DNA from: CBDAQA01 sp965247815
GTDB taxonomy: Bacteria > Planctomycetota > Phycisphaerae > Tepidisphaerales > Tepidisphaeraceae
Reading direction: 5' to 3'
DNA: 64,000 bases
Assembly: GCA_965247815.1 (NCBI GenBank)
Contig: CBDFHW010000034.1
Span: 277,667 to 341,666 of the forward strand
Of the stretch, positions 1 to 8,545 are shown piece after piece; position 1 is the stretch's first letter; every line of letters begins with the position of its first letter. The translations under genes were made by a program, and so were the position numbers. The notes under the pieces were generated by a model that saw only the letters and a list, made by a program, of their open reading frames with translations, searched no databases and was not told where the DNA came from.

Positions 1-72
1 GGTTTCGTCGAACTGGGTGTACGCGGTCACGCGGTCGGGTCCTCGGCAAAGGTCTGCGAAGGTGGATGACAT
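1..72 (-). CDS. N-terminus of an unknown protein running off the window
   Basis: Reading leftward from an ATG at 72 there is an open frame to the window edge that begins MSSTFADLCRGPDRV. A good ribosome binding site (AGGAG, 5 bases from the ATG) decides this start; a second in-frame ATG at 144 would add 24 low-complexity residues. Only 24 residues are visible, so no family or function can be assigned. The gene is followed on its upstream side by about 280 bases with no convincing gene. Confidence 0.45.
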   Translation of the reverse strand, partial: MSSTFADLCRGPDRVTAYTQFDET

Positions 73-352
73 CTGGGCTCCTGGGTTCGACGCGGCGGAA
101 GGGTGCCCGGCGTCGGCCGGTGCGGCAAGCACGGGTCGCGCCATTGATGTCGCAGCGACGATAGCCGCTCCATTTTTCAAGATCGATCGTCGCGAGGATT
201 GATTCGAGGATGTGTTGCCAGAATTGTCCAACGTGTGCTCCTCTAAAAAGCCCGGCATAGACGGGTTATCAAGTTCGGGAGTGAAAGCACGAGTGTAACC
301 AATCGGCTGACAGAGGGGCGGGCCGGGTCGCCGGAGGAGGAACGGATCTCGG

Positions 353-1255
353 CTACTTCGCATTCGCCCGTGGCTCATCGAGCATGGCAGTTAGCGACGG
401 ACGCAGAGACGGATGTTCAAATTCGAACCCGTCCTCGAGCAGCTTGCCGGGCACGGCGCGGATACTGGTCAAGGCCGTTTCGTCGGCGAATTCACCTAAG
501 GCAAGGCGGGCGACCCAGCCCGGAACGGGAATCAATGCGGGCCGGTGGACTGCGGCAGCCAGGGCGGCGGTAAACTCGCCGTTGGTTACCGGTTCGGCGG
601 TCACCACATTGACCGGACCATGAAGCTTTGGGGAAGCGAAGACGTGCTGAATTGCGCGGACGGTGTCAGTCAGGGTGACCCACGACATATACCGATGGCC
701 GCCGGCCACGGGTCCGCCGAGCCCCTTGCGGAAGACCGGCAGCAGTGCCGCGAGCGTGCCGCCTGCGGGCGTCAGCACGGCACCGATGCGAAGGTTGACG
801 ACTCGGCATTTTTCGCGCAGTGGGGCCGTCGCGGCTTCCCAGGCGACGCACGTGTCGGCCAGGAAAGAATGACCTGCAGGAATTGACTCGTCGACAATTT
901 GGTCGCCGTGGTCGCCGTAATAATTAATGCCGGAGGCACAGACGAACACCGCGGGCGGACCGGCCGTGAACGCGGCCACGAGGCGGGTCGTGCCGTCGAC
1001 TCGGCTGTCGCGGATCGCGGCCTTTTTCGCCGAAGTCCATCGGGCGTTCGCCAGCGGCTCGCCTGCCAGATGGACGACCGCATCGAAGCCGGTCAGTGCG
1101 ACTGTCGTCAGTTGATCCCACGAGACCGCCGGGGGTGTTGCCGGGCCACGAACGAAACGGACGACAACGTCACCCTTCTCGCGGAGCGCGGCAGCGACCG
1201 CGGAGCCAATTAATCCTGTCGAACCGGTGATGAGAACACGCCTCTTAGCCGTCAT
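353..1255 (-). CDS. NAD(P)-dependent epimerase, TIGR01777 (YfcH/SDR39U1) family
   Basis: This 300-residue protein belongs to the extended short-chain dehydrogenase/reductase group, TIGR01777 family, whose substrate is not known. Residues 6-18 carry the Rossmann nucleotide-binding motif VLITGSTGLIGSAV, followed by DAVVHLAGEPLA and the family-typical ARWTSAKKAAIRDSRVDGT. The active-site region includes SGINYYGD and the C-terminal half has the DUF1731-like tail (VPGWVARLALGE, then LLEDGFEFEHP). Length and motif order are normal for the family. It is followed by uvrC on the same strand with a 70-base gap upstream, so it may be the distal gene of a short operon. Function beyond nucleotide-sugar-epimerase-like oxidoreductase is not predictable. 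Confidence 0.9.
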   Translation of the reverse strand: MTAKRRVLITGSTGLIGSAVAAALREKGDVVVRFVRGPATPPAVSWDQLTTVALTGFDAVVHLAGEPLANARWTSAKKAAIRDSRVDGTTRLVAAFTAGPPAVFVCASGINYYGDHGDQIVDESIPAGHSFLADTCVAWEAATAPLREKCRVVNLRIGAVLTPAGGTLAALLPVFRKGLGGPVAGGHRYMSWVTLTDTVRAIQHVFASPKLHGPVNVVTAEPVTNGEFTAALAAAVHRPALIPVPGWVARLALGEFADETALTSIRAVPGKLLEDGFEFEHPSLRPSLTAMLDEPRANAK

Positions 1256-1325
1256 TGAAACCAGTCCAAGTGCTCGGATGCTTCAAATTCATCCGGGTCG
1301 AGCGATGAAGCAGCCCTGGCGGGCG

Positions 1326-2828
1326 TTACTCGTCTTCAGAATCAATCGGGACTACCGGCTCGTCCTGTGACGGGTCGCGTGGTTGCAGGATCGGCAGGCT
1401 GGCTAGCGTGGTATGCGGATTCTCGGTCGGCATGGGCTGCTTTAACGCCTCTTCCAATGAGCTCGTGCGTTTGGCCGTACCGGCCTTTGGTGGCCGGCGG
1501 CCTTGTTTTACGCCTTCCTCGAGTTGCGCTTTTCTCCGCAGAATGTGGTGATAGTGCTGAGCAAATCGGTGCGCTTCGTCGCGGGAATATTGCAGCAACT
1601 TCAGTCCGACGTTGTTCCGCGGCAGCTTGATCGGCTCTGACTTGGCCTGCGTGTAAATCAACTCCTCTTTCTTGGCCAGACTTACCACCATCGGGGGTTT
1701 TACGTCCATCGTCTTGAACACGTCCAAGGCGGCGTGCAGTTGACCCAGCCCGCCGTCGATGCAGATGATGTCGGGGAACAGCTCGTTGCTCTGGCCAGCT
1801 TCGCGATATCGGCGGCTGACCACTTCCTGAATGCTGAGGTAGTCGTTGTTCCCCTGCCCGTGCTTGATCTTGTAACGGCGGTAGGAGTCTTTGAACGGGA
1901 CGCCGTCGATGAAACAGACTTTGCTGCCGACCATCTCTTCGCCCTGCAGGTGGGCGATATCGATCGTCTCCAGGATCCGAGGCGGCTCGGCCAAGCCGAG
2001 CGCTTCCTGCAGCGCGGTAACGCCTTCCTTGGGGTTGGAAATGAAGGCCTCGGGCTGCCAGAATTCCTGCTCTCCTTTACCGGCCCTGGCGCCGAGCCCT
2101 TTCAAAGCTTTGATTTCGTCGCGGAGCCGGCCGGCCCGTTCGAAGTTCAGATCTTTTGAGGCCTCGATCATGTCGCGTTCGAGGCCTTCGAGGACTTTTG
2201 TTTTATCGCCGTCCAGAAACCGGATCAGGCGGTTGATGTCCTCGCGGTAGGTTTCCCGGCCGATCTTGGCCGCACACGGCGCGGTGCATTGCTTGATCGG
2301 GTAAAGCAGGCAGGGGCGGAAAAACCGTCGCTTGTCGTCGGCTTCGCTGATTTCCAGGTGACAGGTCCGAAACTTGAACGCTTTCTGTAGAAGGGTGACC
2401 GCTTCCTTCAGTGCGTAGACACTGGTAAACGGACCGTAGAGTTTCGTATTAGGCAGTGGCACGCGGGTGACGAACACGCCGGGGAATTCGTCCTTGGTTG
2501 TTACCATTAGATACGGGAAAGTCTTGTCGTCGAGCAGTCGGGCGTTGTACTTCGGCTGGATGTCCTTGATGAGCCGATTTTCAGTCAGCAGCGCTTCAAC
2601 TTCGCTGTCGGTCTGGATGATCTCGAAGTCGACGACGTGATCGAGCAGCCCGGCTTTCTTCTTTTCGAGCTTCGTCGATGCTAGGAAATAGCTGCCGACG
2701 CGGTCGCGGAGGCTCGCGCTTTTGCCGACGTAAATCACGACACCTTTGGTGTCTTTCATCAGGTAAACGCCCGGCGCCTTGGGCAGCCCCCGGGCTTTTT
2801 CGGCGAGTTTCAGTATGCGGTCTTCCAT
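1326..2828 (-). CDS. uvrC: Excinuclease ABC subunit C, lacking the C-terminal HhH domain
   Basis: UvrC makes the two incisions that flank a DNA lesion after UvrAB loading. The N-terminal GIY-YIG nuclease is clear (APGVYLMKD, then IYVGKSASLRDRV, about residues 18-95). A UVR coiled-coil motif that contacts UvrB lies near 210-243 (ASKDLNFERAGRLRDEI). The RNase H-like 3'-side nuclease follows with its acidic residues in TIDIAHLQGEE and IICIDGGLGQL and the DEAHRFAQ motif. Ordinary UvrC is about 600 residues and ends in two helix-hairpin-helix motifs; this protein is 500 residues and ends in a Pro-rich acidic tail with no recognisable HhH. No frameshift was seen that would explain the loss. The ATG at 2828 precedes the GIY-YIG domain by the usual distance. 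Confidence 0.93.
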   Translation of the reverse strand: MEDRILKLAEKARGLPKAPGVYLMKDTKGVVIYVGKSASLRDRVGSYFLASTKLEKKKAGLLDHVVDFEIIQTDSEVEALLTENRLIKDIQPKYNARLLDDKTFPYLMVTTKDEFPGVFVTRVPLPNTKLYGPFTSVYALKEAVTLLQKAFKFRTCHLEISEADDKRRFFRPCLLYPIKQCTAPCAAKIGRETYREDINRLIRFLDGDKTKVLEGLERDMIEASKDLNFERAGRLRDEIKALKGLGARAGKGEQEFWQPEAFISNPKEGVTALQEALGLAEPPRILETIDIAHLQGEEMVGSKVCFIDGVPFKDSYRRYKIKHGQGNNDYLSIQEVVSRRYREAGQSNELFPDIICIDGGLGQLHAALDVFKTMDVKPPMVVSLAKKEELIYTQAKSEPIKLPRNNVGLKLLQYSRDEAHRFAQHYHHILRRKAQLEEGVKQGRRPPKAGTAKRTSSLEEALKQPMPTENPHTTLASLPILQPRDPSQDEPVVPIDSEDE

Positions 2829-2977
2829 GACTTGGCTAATGATAGGCGGACGTCTGCGGGGTTAACGCCGGACAATCTATAGAGATAGTGTACCCGTTGC
2901 CTTGCAAGGCGGGTTCACGACGCGCCTTTTCGAATCTGCCTGTTTTAACTTCGCCGAGATGGGGCGGCTCGCAGCCA

Positions 2978-3829
2978 TCAAAGATCGCGCCGCCCCAGAT
3001 CCTTGCGGATATCCGCCGCGGTGACGAGCCAGTCGCGGACGGCGGTCTCGTCGCCGGCGTCGAGCCTTCGAGTCAATTCGGCCAGTTCGGTCTGTAACCG
3101 CTGGATGCCGGCTTTTACATTGTCGCGATTGTCCAAAAAGATGTCCCGCCACAGCCCGCTGTCGCCGGCGGCAATGCGGGTGCTGTCGGCGAATCCCCGG
3201 GCGGCCAACTTCAGTGCATCGGTCGTCTGGATCCGCACCATCGCGGCCGCGACCGCGTGGGGCAGGTGGCTGATGTCCGCCACTTGTCGGTCGTGTTCCC
3301 CGGGACTGAGTTGAAGTGTCTGCATCTTCAACTGTTTCCAAAACCAGTCGACCGTTGCCAACGCTCCGGGGTCAGTAGATTCGGTGGGAGTGAGGATGCA
3401 CGTGGCGTCAGTGAGCAGGTCCGCTCTGGCGTTTGGCATGCCTTGCTTTTCACCCCCGGCCATCGGATGGCTGCCGACAAAATGCACCCCATGAGGAAGG
3501 TGCTTCCTGGCGAGCTCGACGATAGACCTCTTCGTGCTTCCCACGTCCGTCACGATCGCGCCCGGCTTGAGCGACCCGGAGATTTTGCCCAGCATGTCGC
3601 CGAAAATTCCAACTGGAGTGCAAAGGATCACCAAATCGGAATCGAGAACCGCGGCAGCAGGAGAATCGAACCGTTTGTGGATCGCACCCCGCTCCATTGC
3701 GCGATTCAATCCGACGGAATTGTGATTGTAACCCGCGATTGAAGCTGATTTTAGATGCTCTCGGCACGCGAGGCCGATCGAGCCGCCCAGAAGTCCGGTC
3801 CCAAGAATGCTCAACCGCTCGATCTGCAT
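2978..3829 (-). CDS. tyrA: Prephenate dehydrogenase
   Basis: Converts prephenate to 4-hydroxyphenylpyruvate in tyrosine biosynthesis using NAD(P). The start was set at the ATG at 3829 (MQIERLSILGTGLLGGSIG); the open frame extends upstream only through a TTG without support. The Rossmann motif GTGLLGGSIG is at residues 8-17, LVILCTPVG and IVTDVGSTKR follow, and the substrate-site signature VGSHPMAGGEKQG and the later DISHLPHAVA are typical of the TyrA family. There is no chorismate mutase or C-terminal ACT domain, so this is the short monofunctional type. It is transcribed toward uvrC with a 149-base gap and is divergent from accA. Confidence 0.93.
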   Translation of the reverse strand: MQIERLSILGTGLLGGSIGLACREHLKSASIAGYNHNSVGLNRAMERGAIHKRFDSPAAAVLDSDLVILCTPVGIFGDMLGKISGSLKPGAIVTDVGSTKRSIVELARKHLPHGVHFVGSHPMAGGEKQGMPNARADLLTDATCILTPTESTDPGALATVDWFWKQLKMQTLQLSPGEHDRQVADISHLPHAVAAAMVRIQTTDALKLAARGFADSTRIAAGDSGLWRDIFLDNRDNVKAGIQRLQTELAELTRRLDAGDETAVRDWLVTAADIRKDLGRRDL

Positions 3830-3952
3830 GGTCCGATAATACCCATTGGCGCAAAACAGTGAAATGAGTGGCCGAACGGCGTTTTGTCGGGACAACCAGA
3901 CGGACTTGATGGCTTTGAACCGTAGCCGTACTCTTATGACTCATATTCAGAA

Positions 3953-5143
3953 ATGGTCGCGTTCATGTTAATTGAAAAACCAAGCCGGCGTGTACTCGCC
4001 AGTCCTGTAATGCTTGAAACGCCGTCCGCGCGGCGGCAGAATGCCGGGCGGTCGGCAGCGGCGAAGCGGTCGGCCGCGGAATCCAACGGCGGTCAACCTT
4101 TGTCTACTGATCAATCATCCAGCATCGAAAATCAGACCACCCCGCCCAAGGCGCAATCCCGGCACGTGTTGGAATTCGAAAAGCCGTTGGCAAATCTCGA
4201 ACGCCAGGTGATGGAGCTCGAAGCCCTGCAGGCCGAACGCGGGATCGATTATTCCGCCGAGTTGCGGCAGATGCGGACCGACTACACCGCTGTGCTCCGC
4301 AAGACCTACGACAAACTTACCGCGTGGGAAACCGTCCAAGTGGCCCGGCACCCGCAGCGGCCGCTGTTCCGCGACTACATCGAAAAGATCTATCCTGACT
4401 TCCGTGAAATTCATGGCGACCGTTGTTTCGGTGACGACCGCGCGATCATGTGCGGGCTGGCCCGAGTCGGGGGTTACAAGGTCATGCTCATCGGCCATCA
4501 CAAAGGCCGGGATACCAAGGAAAAGGTGAAGTGCTATTTCGGGCTCGCCCATCCGGAAGGGTACCGCAAGGCCCTTCGGTGCATGAAGCTGGCCGAGAAG
4601 TTCGGTTTGCCGGTTGTGACGCTGATCGACACCCCGGGGGCGTACCCCGGCATCGGTGCCGAGGAGCGTGGGCAGGCTGAGTCGATCGCCCGAAATATGA
4701 TGGAAATGAGTCGGCTGCGGACGCCGATCGTCAGCGTCATCACCGGTGAAGGCGGTTCCGGCGGGGCGCTGGGCATCGGCGTTGCCGACCGCGTGGCGAT
4801 GTTCCAGTATGCCTGGTACTCGGTGATCAGCCCCGAAGCCTGCTCGTCAATCCTGTTCAAAGGCAACGAAGCCGCCCCGCAACTGGCCGAAAGCTTGAAG
4901 CTCACCAGCAAACACCTCAAGGCACTCGGCGTTGTCGACAGCGTGATCCCCGAACCCCTCGGCGGTGCCCACCGCGACCCGCACACCGCCGCGTATAGCC
5001 TCGACCAATTCGTCGCCAAGACGCTGCGGAATCTGAAGCAGTACAAGATCGAAAACCTGCTCGAACGCCGTTACGAGCGGTTCAGAAACCTGGGCGTCGT
5101 GGCCGAGACGGCGAAAAAATCGACGATCCGCGCGGCGGTTTAG
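3953..5143 (+). CDS. accA: Acetyl-CoA carboxylase carboxyltransferase subunit alpha
   Basis: AccA with AccD transfers CO2 from carboxybiotin to acetyl-CoA, making malonyl-CoA for fatty-acid synthesis. The recognisable protein starts near residue 70 (VLEFEKPLANLERQVMELE) and continues through the crotonase-fold core: RDYIEKIYPDFREIHGDR, VMLIGHHKGRDTKEK, the oxyanion-type loops IDTPGAYPGIGAEERGQ and ITGEGGSGGALGIG, and SVISPEACSSILFK. Bacterial AccA is usually about 320 residues; here about 70 extra residues rich in Ser, Ala, Arg and Gln precede the core. The start could be one of several ATGs (3953, 3965, 4010), so the extension may be shorter than drawn. accD is not in the window. Confidence 0.95.
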   Translation: MVAFMLIEKPSRRVLASPVMLETPSARRQNAGRSAAAKRSAAESNGGQPLSTDQSSSIENQTTPPKAQSRHVLEFEKPLANLERQVMELEALQAERGIDYSAELRQMRTDYTAVLRKTYDKLTAWETVQVARHPQRPLFRDYIEKIYPDFREIHGDRCFGDDRAIMCGLARVGGYKVMLIGHHKGRDTKEKVKCYFGLAHPEGYRKALRCMKLAEKFGLPVVTLIDTPGAYPGIGAEERGQAESIARNMMEMSRLRTPIVSVITGEGGSGGALGIGVADRVAMFQYAWYSVISPEACSSILFKGNEAAPQLAESLKLTSKHLKALGVVDSVIPEPLGGAHRDPHTAAYSLDQFVAKTLRNLKQYKIENLLERRYERFRNLGVVAETAKKSTIRAAV

Positions 5144-5182
5144 CTTTCGTCTTAATGCCGTATCACGATAGAATTCGGGAAA

Positions 5183-5569
5183 ATGGTTTCGTCCGGAGAC
5201 ATCACTAATCTTGCCAATCAGATCGCTGAACGATTCAAGCCTGACCGCATTTATCTTTTCGGGTCATACGCTTACGGCGAACCAAACGAAAACTGCGACG
5301 TCGACCTGCTCGTTCTAAAACGAGGAACGCAGGTTCACGATCTCGCGATGAAGATTCGTCGTGAGATGAATTTCGGATTTGCGGTCGACCTGCTGGTGCG
5401 TACGCCGAAGGAATTCGAATCCCGAATCGCGATGGAGGATTTTTTCCTGACCGAAATCAAGACGAAGGGGAAAATCCTGTATGGAGCCTCTGACCAAGGA
5501 ATGGGTGGAAAAAGTCGAAGGGGACTTCGCGTCCGCCCGGCGAGAGCTTCGCGCTCGAAAATTGCCTAA
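5183..5569 (+). CDS. mntA: MNT-type minimal nucleotidyltransferase, antitoxin of a MntA/HepT pair
   Basis: A small nucleotidyltransferase-fold protein. The signature GSYAYGEPNENCDVDLLV (about residues 26-43) matches the GSxxxG...DxD motif of the MNT family, and FAVDLLVRTPKEFE supplies the third acidic strand. In characterised MntA/HepT systems this protein AMPylates and silences the partner HEPN ribonuclease. The conserved domain ends near GKILYGA (about residue 101). The last 27 residues are encoded inside the start of the downstream HEPN gene in another frame and look like read-through of a lost stop. The gene lies 39 bases after accA and ahead of recR. Confidence 0.85.
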   Translation: MVSSGDITNLANQIAERFKPDRIYLFGSYAYGEPNENCDVDLLVLKRGTQVHDLAMKIRREMNFGFAVDLLVRTPKEFESRIAMEDFFLTEIKTKGKILYGASDQGMGGKSRRGLRVRPARASRSKIA

Positions 5570-5861
5570 CTACGACAGTGCCGGGTTTCATTCCGAGCAG
5601 TGTGCCGAAAAGTATTTTAAGGCAAGGCTCCAGGAAGCAAGCATATCGTTCCCACGTACTCACGATCTGAACGAACTCCTTTTACTCTTAATCCCGATCG
5701 AGCCGCTTGGGACCGTGATGACGGTGTCAGCAAAGACGCTCAGCGAGCACGCGGTTAGAACCCGATATCCGGGCTCCAGTCTTACCAAAGCTCAAGCTAA
5801 AGAAGCCGTCATCTGTTACACTGACATCCGAAATTTTGTCCGTCAAAGCCTCGGGATTTAA
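5481..5861 (+). CDS. hepT: HEPN-domain protein, probable toxin partner of MntA
   Basis: A 126-residue all-helical HEPN protein (Pfam HEPN class). The family pattern is visible as YDSAGFHSEQCAEKYFKARL followed by SFPRTHDLNELL, then VRTRYPG near the C-terminus. HEPN proteins paired with MNT nucleotidyltransferases act as RNases or as AMPylated toxins. The classical RxxxxH catalytic motif is not obvious, so ribonuclease activity is not certain. The ATG at 5481 overlaps the mntA frame by 89 bases, so the two are almost certainly translationally coupled. The pair sits between accA and recR and looks like an inserted module. Confidence 0.83.
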   Translation: MEPLTKEWVEKVEGDFASARRELRARKLPNYDSAGFHSEQCAEKYFKARLQEASISFPRTHDLNELLLLLIPIEPLGTVMTVSAKTLSEHAVRTRYPGSSLTKAQAKEAVICYTDIRNFVRQSLGI

Positions 5862-5891
5862 AGCATCATTTCGGCATAGAATGCTGCTCTC

Positions 5892-6497
5892 ATGGCCAGC
5901 TACACCCAAAGCATTCAAAACCTGATGAACGAACTCTCACACCTGCCCGGCATCGGCATGCGGTCGGCCGAGAGGATCGCATTTCACCTGCTGAAGCAAA
6001 ATCCCGAAGACGCGCTCAAGCTGGCCGACGCCATTCGGGACGTAAAGACGCGGATCAAGCACTGCAGCATTTGTTACAACCTCACCGAGCAGGACCCGTG
6101 CTCGATCTGCGTCGATCCGAAGCGAGACCAATCGCTGGTTTGCATCGTCGAACAGCCCAAGGATCTGCTCGCGCTCGAGGCGGCCGGCTTATACAAAGGC
6201 GTCTACCACGTCCTGCTCGGACGGATCGCGCCGCTGGAGGGGATGGACCCGCCGGACCTGACGATCGACCCGCTGATGACCCGCCTTGCTTCCGGTGAAA
6301 TCCGCGAGATCATCATGGGCACCAATCCCAACATGGAAGGGGACGGCACCGCGCTGTTCATCCAAAACGAAATCCAGAGCAAGTTCCCCGACGTGGCCGT
6401 GACTCGCCTCGCCCGCGGGCTGCCCACCGGCAGCAGCATCGAATACGCCAACCGCAACATGCTCGCCGAAGCCCTCAGCGGCCGACAAAAAATGTGA
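5892..6497 (+). CDS. recR: Recombination mediator protein RecR
   Basis: RecR works with RecO (and RecF) to load RecA on SSB-coated single-stranded DNA. The 201-residue protein has the usual order: helix-hairpin-helix (LSHLPGIGMRSAERIAFHLL, about residues 14-33), a four-cysteine zinc finger (CSIC-YNLTEQDPCSIC, about 59-74), and a TOPRIM domain (LVCIVEQPKDLLALE, then EIIMGTNPNMEGDGTA) ending in the Walker-B-like ARGLPTGSSIEYAN. Length and motifs are normal. The upstream neighbour in many bacteria is dnaX or a YbaB protein; here it is the MNT/HEPN pair instead. Confidence 0.96.
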   Translation: MASYTQSIQNLMNELSHLPGIGMRSAERIAFHLLKQNPEDALKLADAIRDVKTRIKHCSICYNLTEQDPCSICVDPKRDQSLVCIVEQPKDLLALEAAGLYKGVYHVLLGRIAPLEGMDPPDLTIDPLMTRLASGEIREIIMGTNPNMEGDGTALFIQNEIQSKFPDVAVTRLARGLPTGSSIEYANRNMLAEALSGRQKM

Positions 6498-6508
6498 CCC
6501 CCATAAAG

Positions 6509-6527
6509 CCGCCGATGCTATCGGCGG
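6509..6527. terminator. Hairpin between convergent recR and TPR gene
   Basis: An 8-bp perfect stem (CCGCCGAT / ATCGGCGG) with a 3-base loop lies 11 bases after the recR stop and before the end of the convergent TPR gene. There is no T-tract on either side, so termination is plausible from position but not proven. Confidence 0.4.
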
Positions 6528-6569
6528 GCCGTCACTGGGATCGGCGGGGCGTGACCGGCATCGCCCGTA

Positions 6570-7844
6570 TTATCTCTTCACCCGCACCATGCCCAGCGCA
6601 TTGGCAACCACCCCGGATAGCACGATGCCGGCGATGAAGGCGTTGATCAGGCCGGAATAAAAGTCCTTCAAACGCAGGTCAGTGTTCCACGCGGGAACGA
6701 ACTGCATCGCCAGGATCGCCGATACGACCGCCGCCATCAGCCCGCAGTACCCGATCATGCACCACCGCGGCCAGCCTTGCTGGCAGTTGAACACGGCCGA
6801 GGTCGGCAAACTGAGTGCGGCCGTAAGAATCGCAGCCAACCCATACCGCCCGTCGTGCCGGACCAAATAGACGAGTCCCAGCGTCGCCGCGGCCAGCAGG
6901 AGGCTGCCGATGCAATTGCTGGCCACCCGCTGATCACGCGACAGCGCATACCGTCCGAACCGGTCGATGCGAAGCATCAGGTTGAACAGCGGGACCGCGA
7001 GCCAGGTCATCAGCACAAATGCCGCGTAAGTGCAAATGATCGGCATCGCGACCGGGCGAATTTCCGGGGTCGACGCCGTGGCGGATTGGAGCAGCTGTAT
7101 GCCGACCCAACCGCCGACAACGATCCCCCACTGCGCCCGCCGCCCCAGGCGGGACATGAATAGAAAATACCGGAGCATGAGCCGGTAAATAATGTTCCGC
7201 GCCTTAAGCGCTTCCACGATGCCCGCTTTCGCCCATTGGTTGTCGGCATCGATTCGCAGCGCTTCCCGGAAGTGTTCCAATGCCTGCAGATGGTCCCCCG
7301 CGTGCAGCAACGCCCAGCCCTGATTGGCATGAGTTTCCGCATTGTGCGGGTTGCGGTGCAGTGCGCCGCCCATCGTCTGTGCCGCTTCATCCCGCCGGCC
7401 CAGGTTTACCAGCGCGATTCCACGTGCGTTGACGCACCGCGCGTCTTCTGGATCGATCGCCAGCCCCGCATCAGCGGCTTGCAGCGCCGCAGGCCAACTG
7501 CGTTTCAATAGCAAAATCTCAGCCATTAGCGCGTGTTGCTGCGGGTCGAAAGGGTTCAATCGAATTGCCTGTCCGACCGTGTCGAGCGCTTCGTCCAGCC
7601 GCCCCCGTGCCCGAAGGATCGACGCCAGCGCTGTGTACCCGAAATGCCAGTCCGGCCGAAGCCCGATCGCCTGCCGGGCCTCGTCGGTGGCCTCGGCGTA
7701 CTGATTGCGAATCACCAGGCAGAGCGAAAGCATCGCGTGCGCCAGCGCGTTTCGCGGCTCGGCGACCAGCGCCGCGCGGAACTCCTGCTCGGCCGCGTCG
7801 TGCCGGCCGGTTTGGAACAACAATGACCCGCGCTCGACGCTCAT
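6570..7844 (-). CDS. TPR protein with C-terminal membrane domain
   Basis: A 424-residue protein. Residues 1 to about 205 are consecutive tetratricopeptide repeats (for example GSLLFQTGRHDAAEQEFRAA, and WALLHAGDHLQALEHFREAL). A basic linker follows (RNIIYRLMLRYFLFMSRLGR), then about five or six hydrophobic helices (such as VAMPIICTYAAFVLMTWLAV and GLINAFIAGIVLSGVVANAL). The layout suggests a membrane-anchored scaffold with cytoplasmic TPRs; no enzymatic motif is visible. The ATG at 7844 is preferred over an in-frame TTG nine bases upstream. It is convergent with recR and divergent from the parD/parE pair. Biological role unknown. Confidence 0.75.
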   Translation of the reverse strand: MSVERGSLLFQTGRHDAAEQEFRAALVAEPRNALAHAMLSLCLVIRNQYAEATDEARQAIGLRPDWHFGYTALASILRARGRLDEALDTVGQAIRLNPFDPQQHALMAEILLLKRSWPAALQAADAGLAIDPEDARCVNARGIALVNLGRRDEAAQTMGGALHRNPHNAETHANQGWALLHAGDHLQALEHFREALRIDADNQWAKAGIVEALKARNIIYRLMLRYFLFMSRLGRRAQWGIVVGGWVGIQLLQSATASTPEIRPVAMPIICTYAAFVLMTWLAVPLFNLMLRIDRFGRYALSRDQRVASNCIGSLLLAAATLGLVYLVRHDGRYGLAAILTAALSLPTSAVFNCQQGWPRWCMIGYCGLMAAVVSAILAMQFVPAWNTDLRLKDFYSGLINAFIAGIVLSGVVANALGMVRVKR

Positions 7845-7964
7845 GCATTCCAACTTATTTGAAAGCCGACAGCAGGAAAAGCGTTTAGCGAAGAATGACG
7901 CCGAGCCGCAAAACAGCTAAAGTAACAAAAGCCGACCGCCGCCTTCTGACGTGGAGAAAACGCG

Positions 7965-8207
7965 ATGACGATCACTGTTAGCGAACAAACCCAAAGCCTC
8001 ATCGATTCGCGGATGAAAGAGCTCGGAATTACCGACATCGACGAGCTGCTTTTTGTCGCGGTGACAACCTTTCAACCGGCAGACGTTTTTCATCACGACG
8101 AACTCGATGCGGAGACGAAAGCCGCGATCGAGGAAGCCGACCTGCAAGAGGCTGTTCCATGGGAGCCTGTTCGTGATGCACTAAAGCAGAAGTACGGTTT
8201 GAAATGA
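7965..8207 (+). CDS. Probable antitoxin of a ParD/ParE-like module
   Basis: An 80-residue acidic protein with an N-terminal stretch (ITVSEQTQSLIDSRMKELG) of ribbon-helix-helix character, then a flexible acidic tail (DAETKAAIEEADLQEAVPWE) of the kind that wraps a RelE/ParE toxin. A GGAG ribosome binding site precedes the ATG. It overlaps the toxin gene by four bases (ATGA), the usual arrangement of an antitoxin-toxin operon. The DNA-binding domain assignment is inferred from size, order and helical pattern rather than a diagnostic motif. Confidence 0.7.
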   Translation: MTITVSEQTQSLIDSRMKELGITDIDELLFVAVTTFQPADVFHHDELDAETKAAIEEADLQEAVPWEPVRDALKQKYGLK

Positions 8208-8517
8208 CCGCCGTCTTTCGGATCGAGATCAAGCCACGGGCGTCAGCAGACCTTGAAGCGATTTACGACTATGCCGCGCAAAACGCTAAAGCGGCAGCCG
8301 ATGCTTTGATCACGCAATTGCTGGATGTCATTGATTCCTTCGCACGGCTCCCGCATCGGCATAAACAATCCAAGTGGGCTCGAATCCGGCGATGGACGTT
8401 TACATGGTCCCAGTGCCGCCGTATCTCATTTTTTACCGTGTCGACGGGGACCATCGCGTCGTCACCATTGTAAGAGTCCGACACGGAGCGCGCAAGCCGC
8501 TCAAAAGATTTCGTTAA
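8204..8517 (+). pseudogene. ParE/RelE-family toxin gene, frameshifted
   Basis: The first frame encodes a typical ParE N-terminus (FRIEIKPRASADLEAIYDYA, then LLDVIDSFARLPHRHK). Around 8361-8385 the ParE similarity moves to the -1 frame, which reads YMVPVPPYLIFYRVDGDHR and RVRHGARKPLKRF and stops at 8517. The composite is about 104 residues, normal for ParE, with the family C-terminal sheet (LIFYRV...RVRHGARKP). As written, translation instead stops at 8473 after 89 residues without that sheet. One missing base would restore it. Either the toxin is inactivated or the sequence has an indel error. The overlapping parD-like gene is intact. Confidence 0.75.
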
Positions 8518-8545
8518 TCTTGACCGAACTTTTTCAGAGATTTTG

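Noticed and set aside
17..202. 61-aa plus-strand open frame at the window start
   Set aside because: No motif; the minus-strand start at 72 has a ribosome binding site and is a better explanation.
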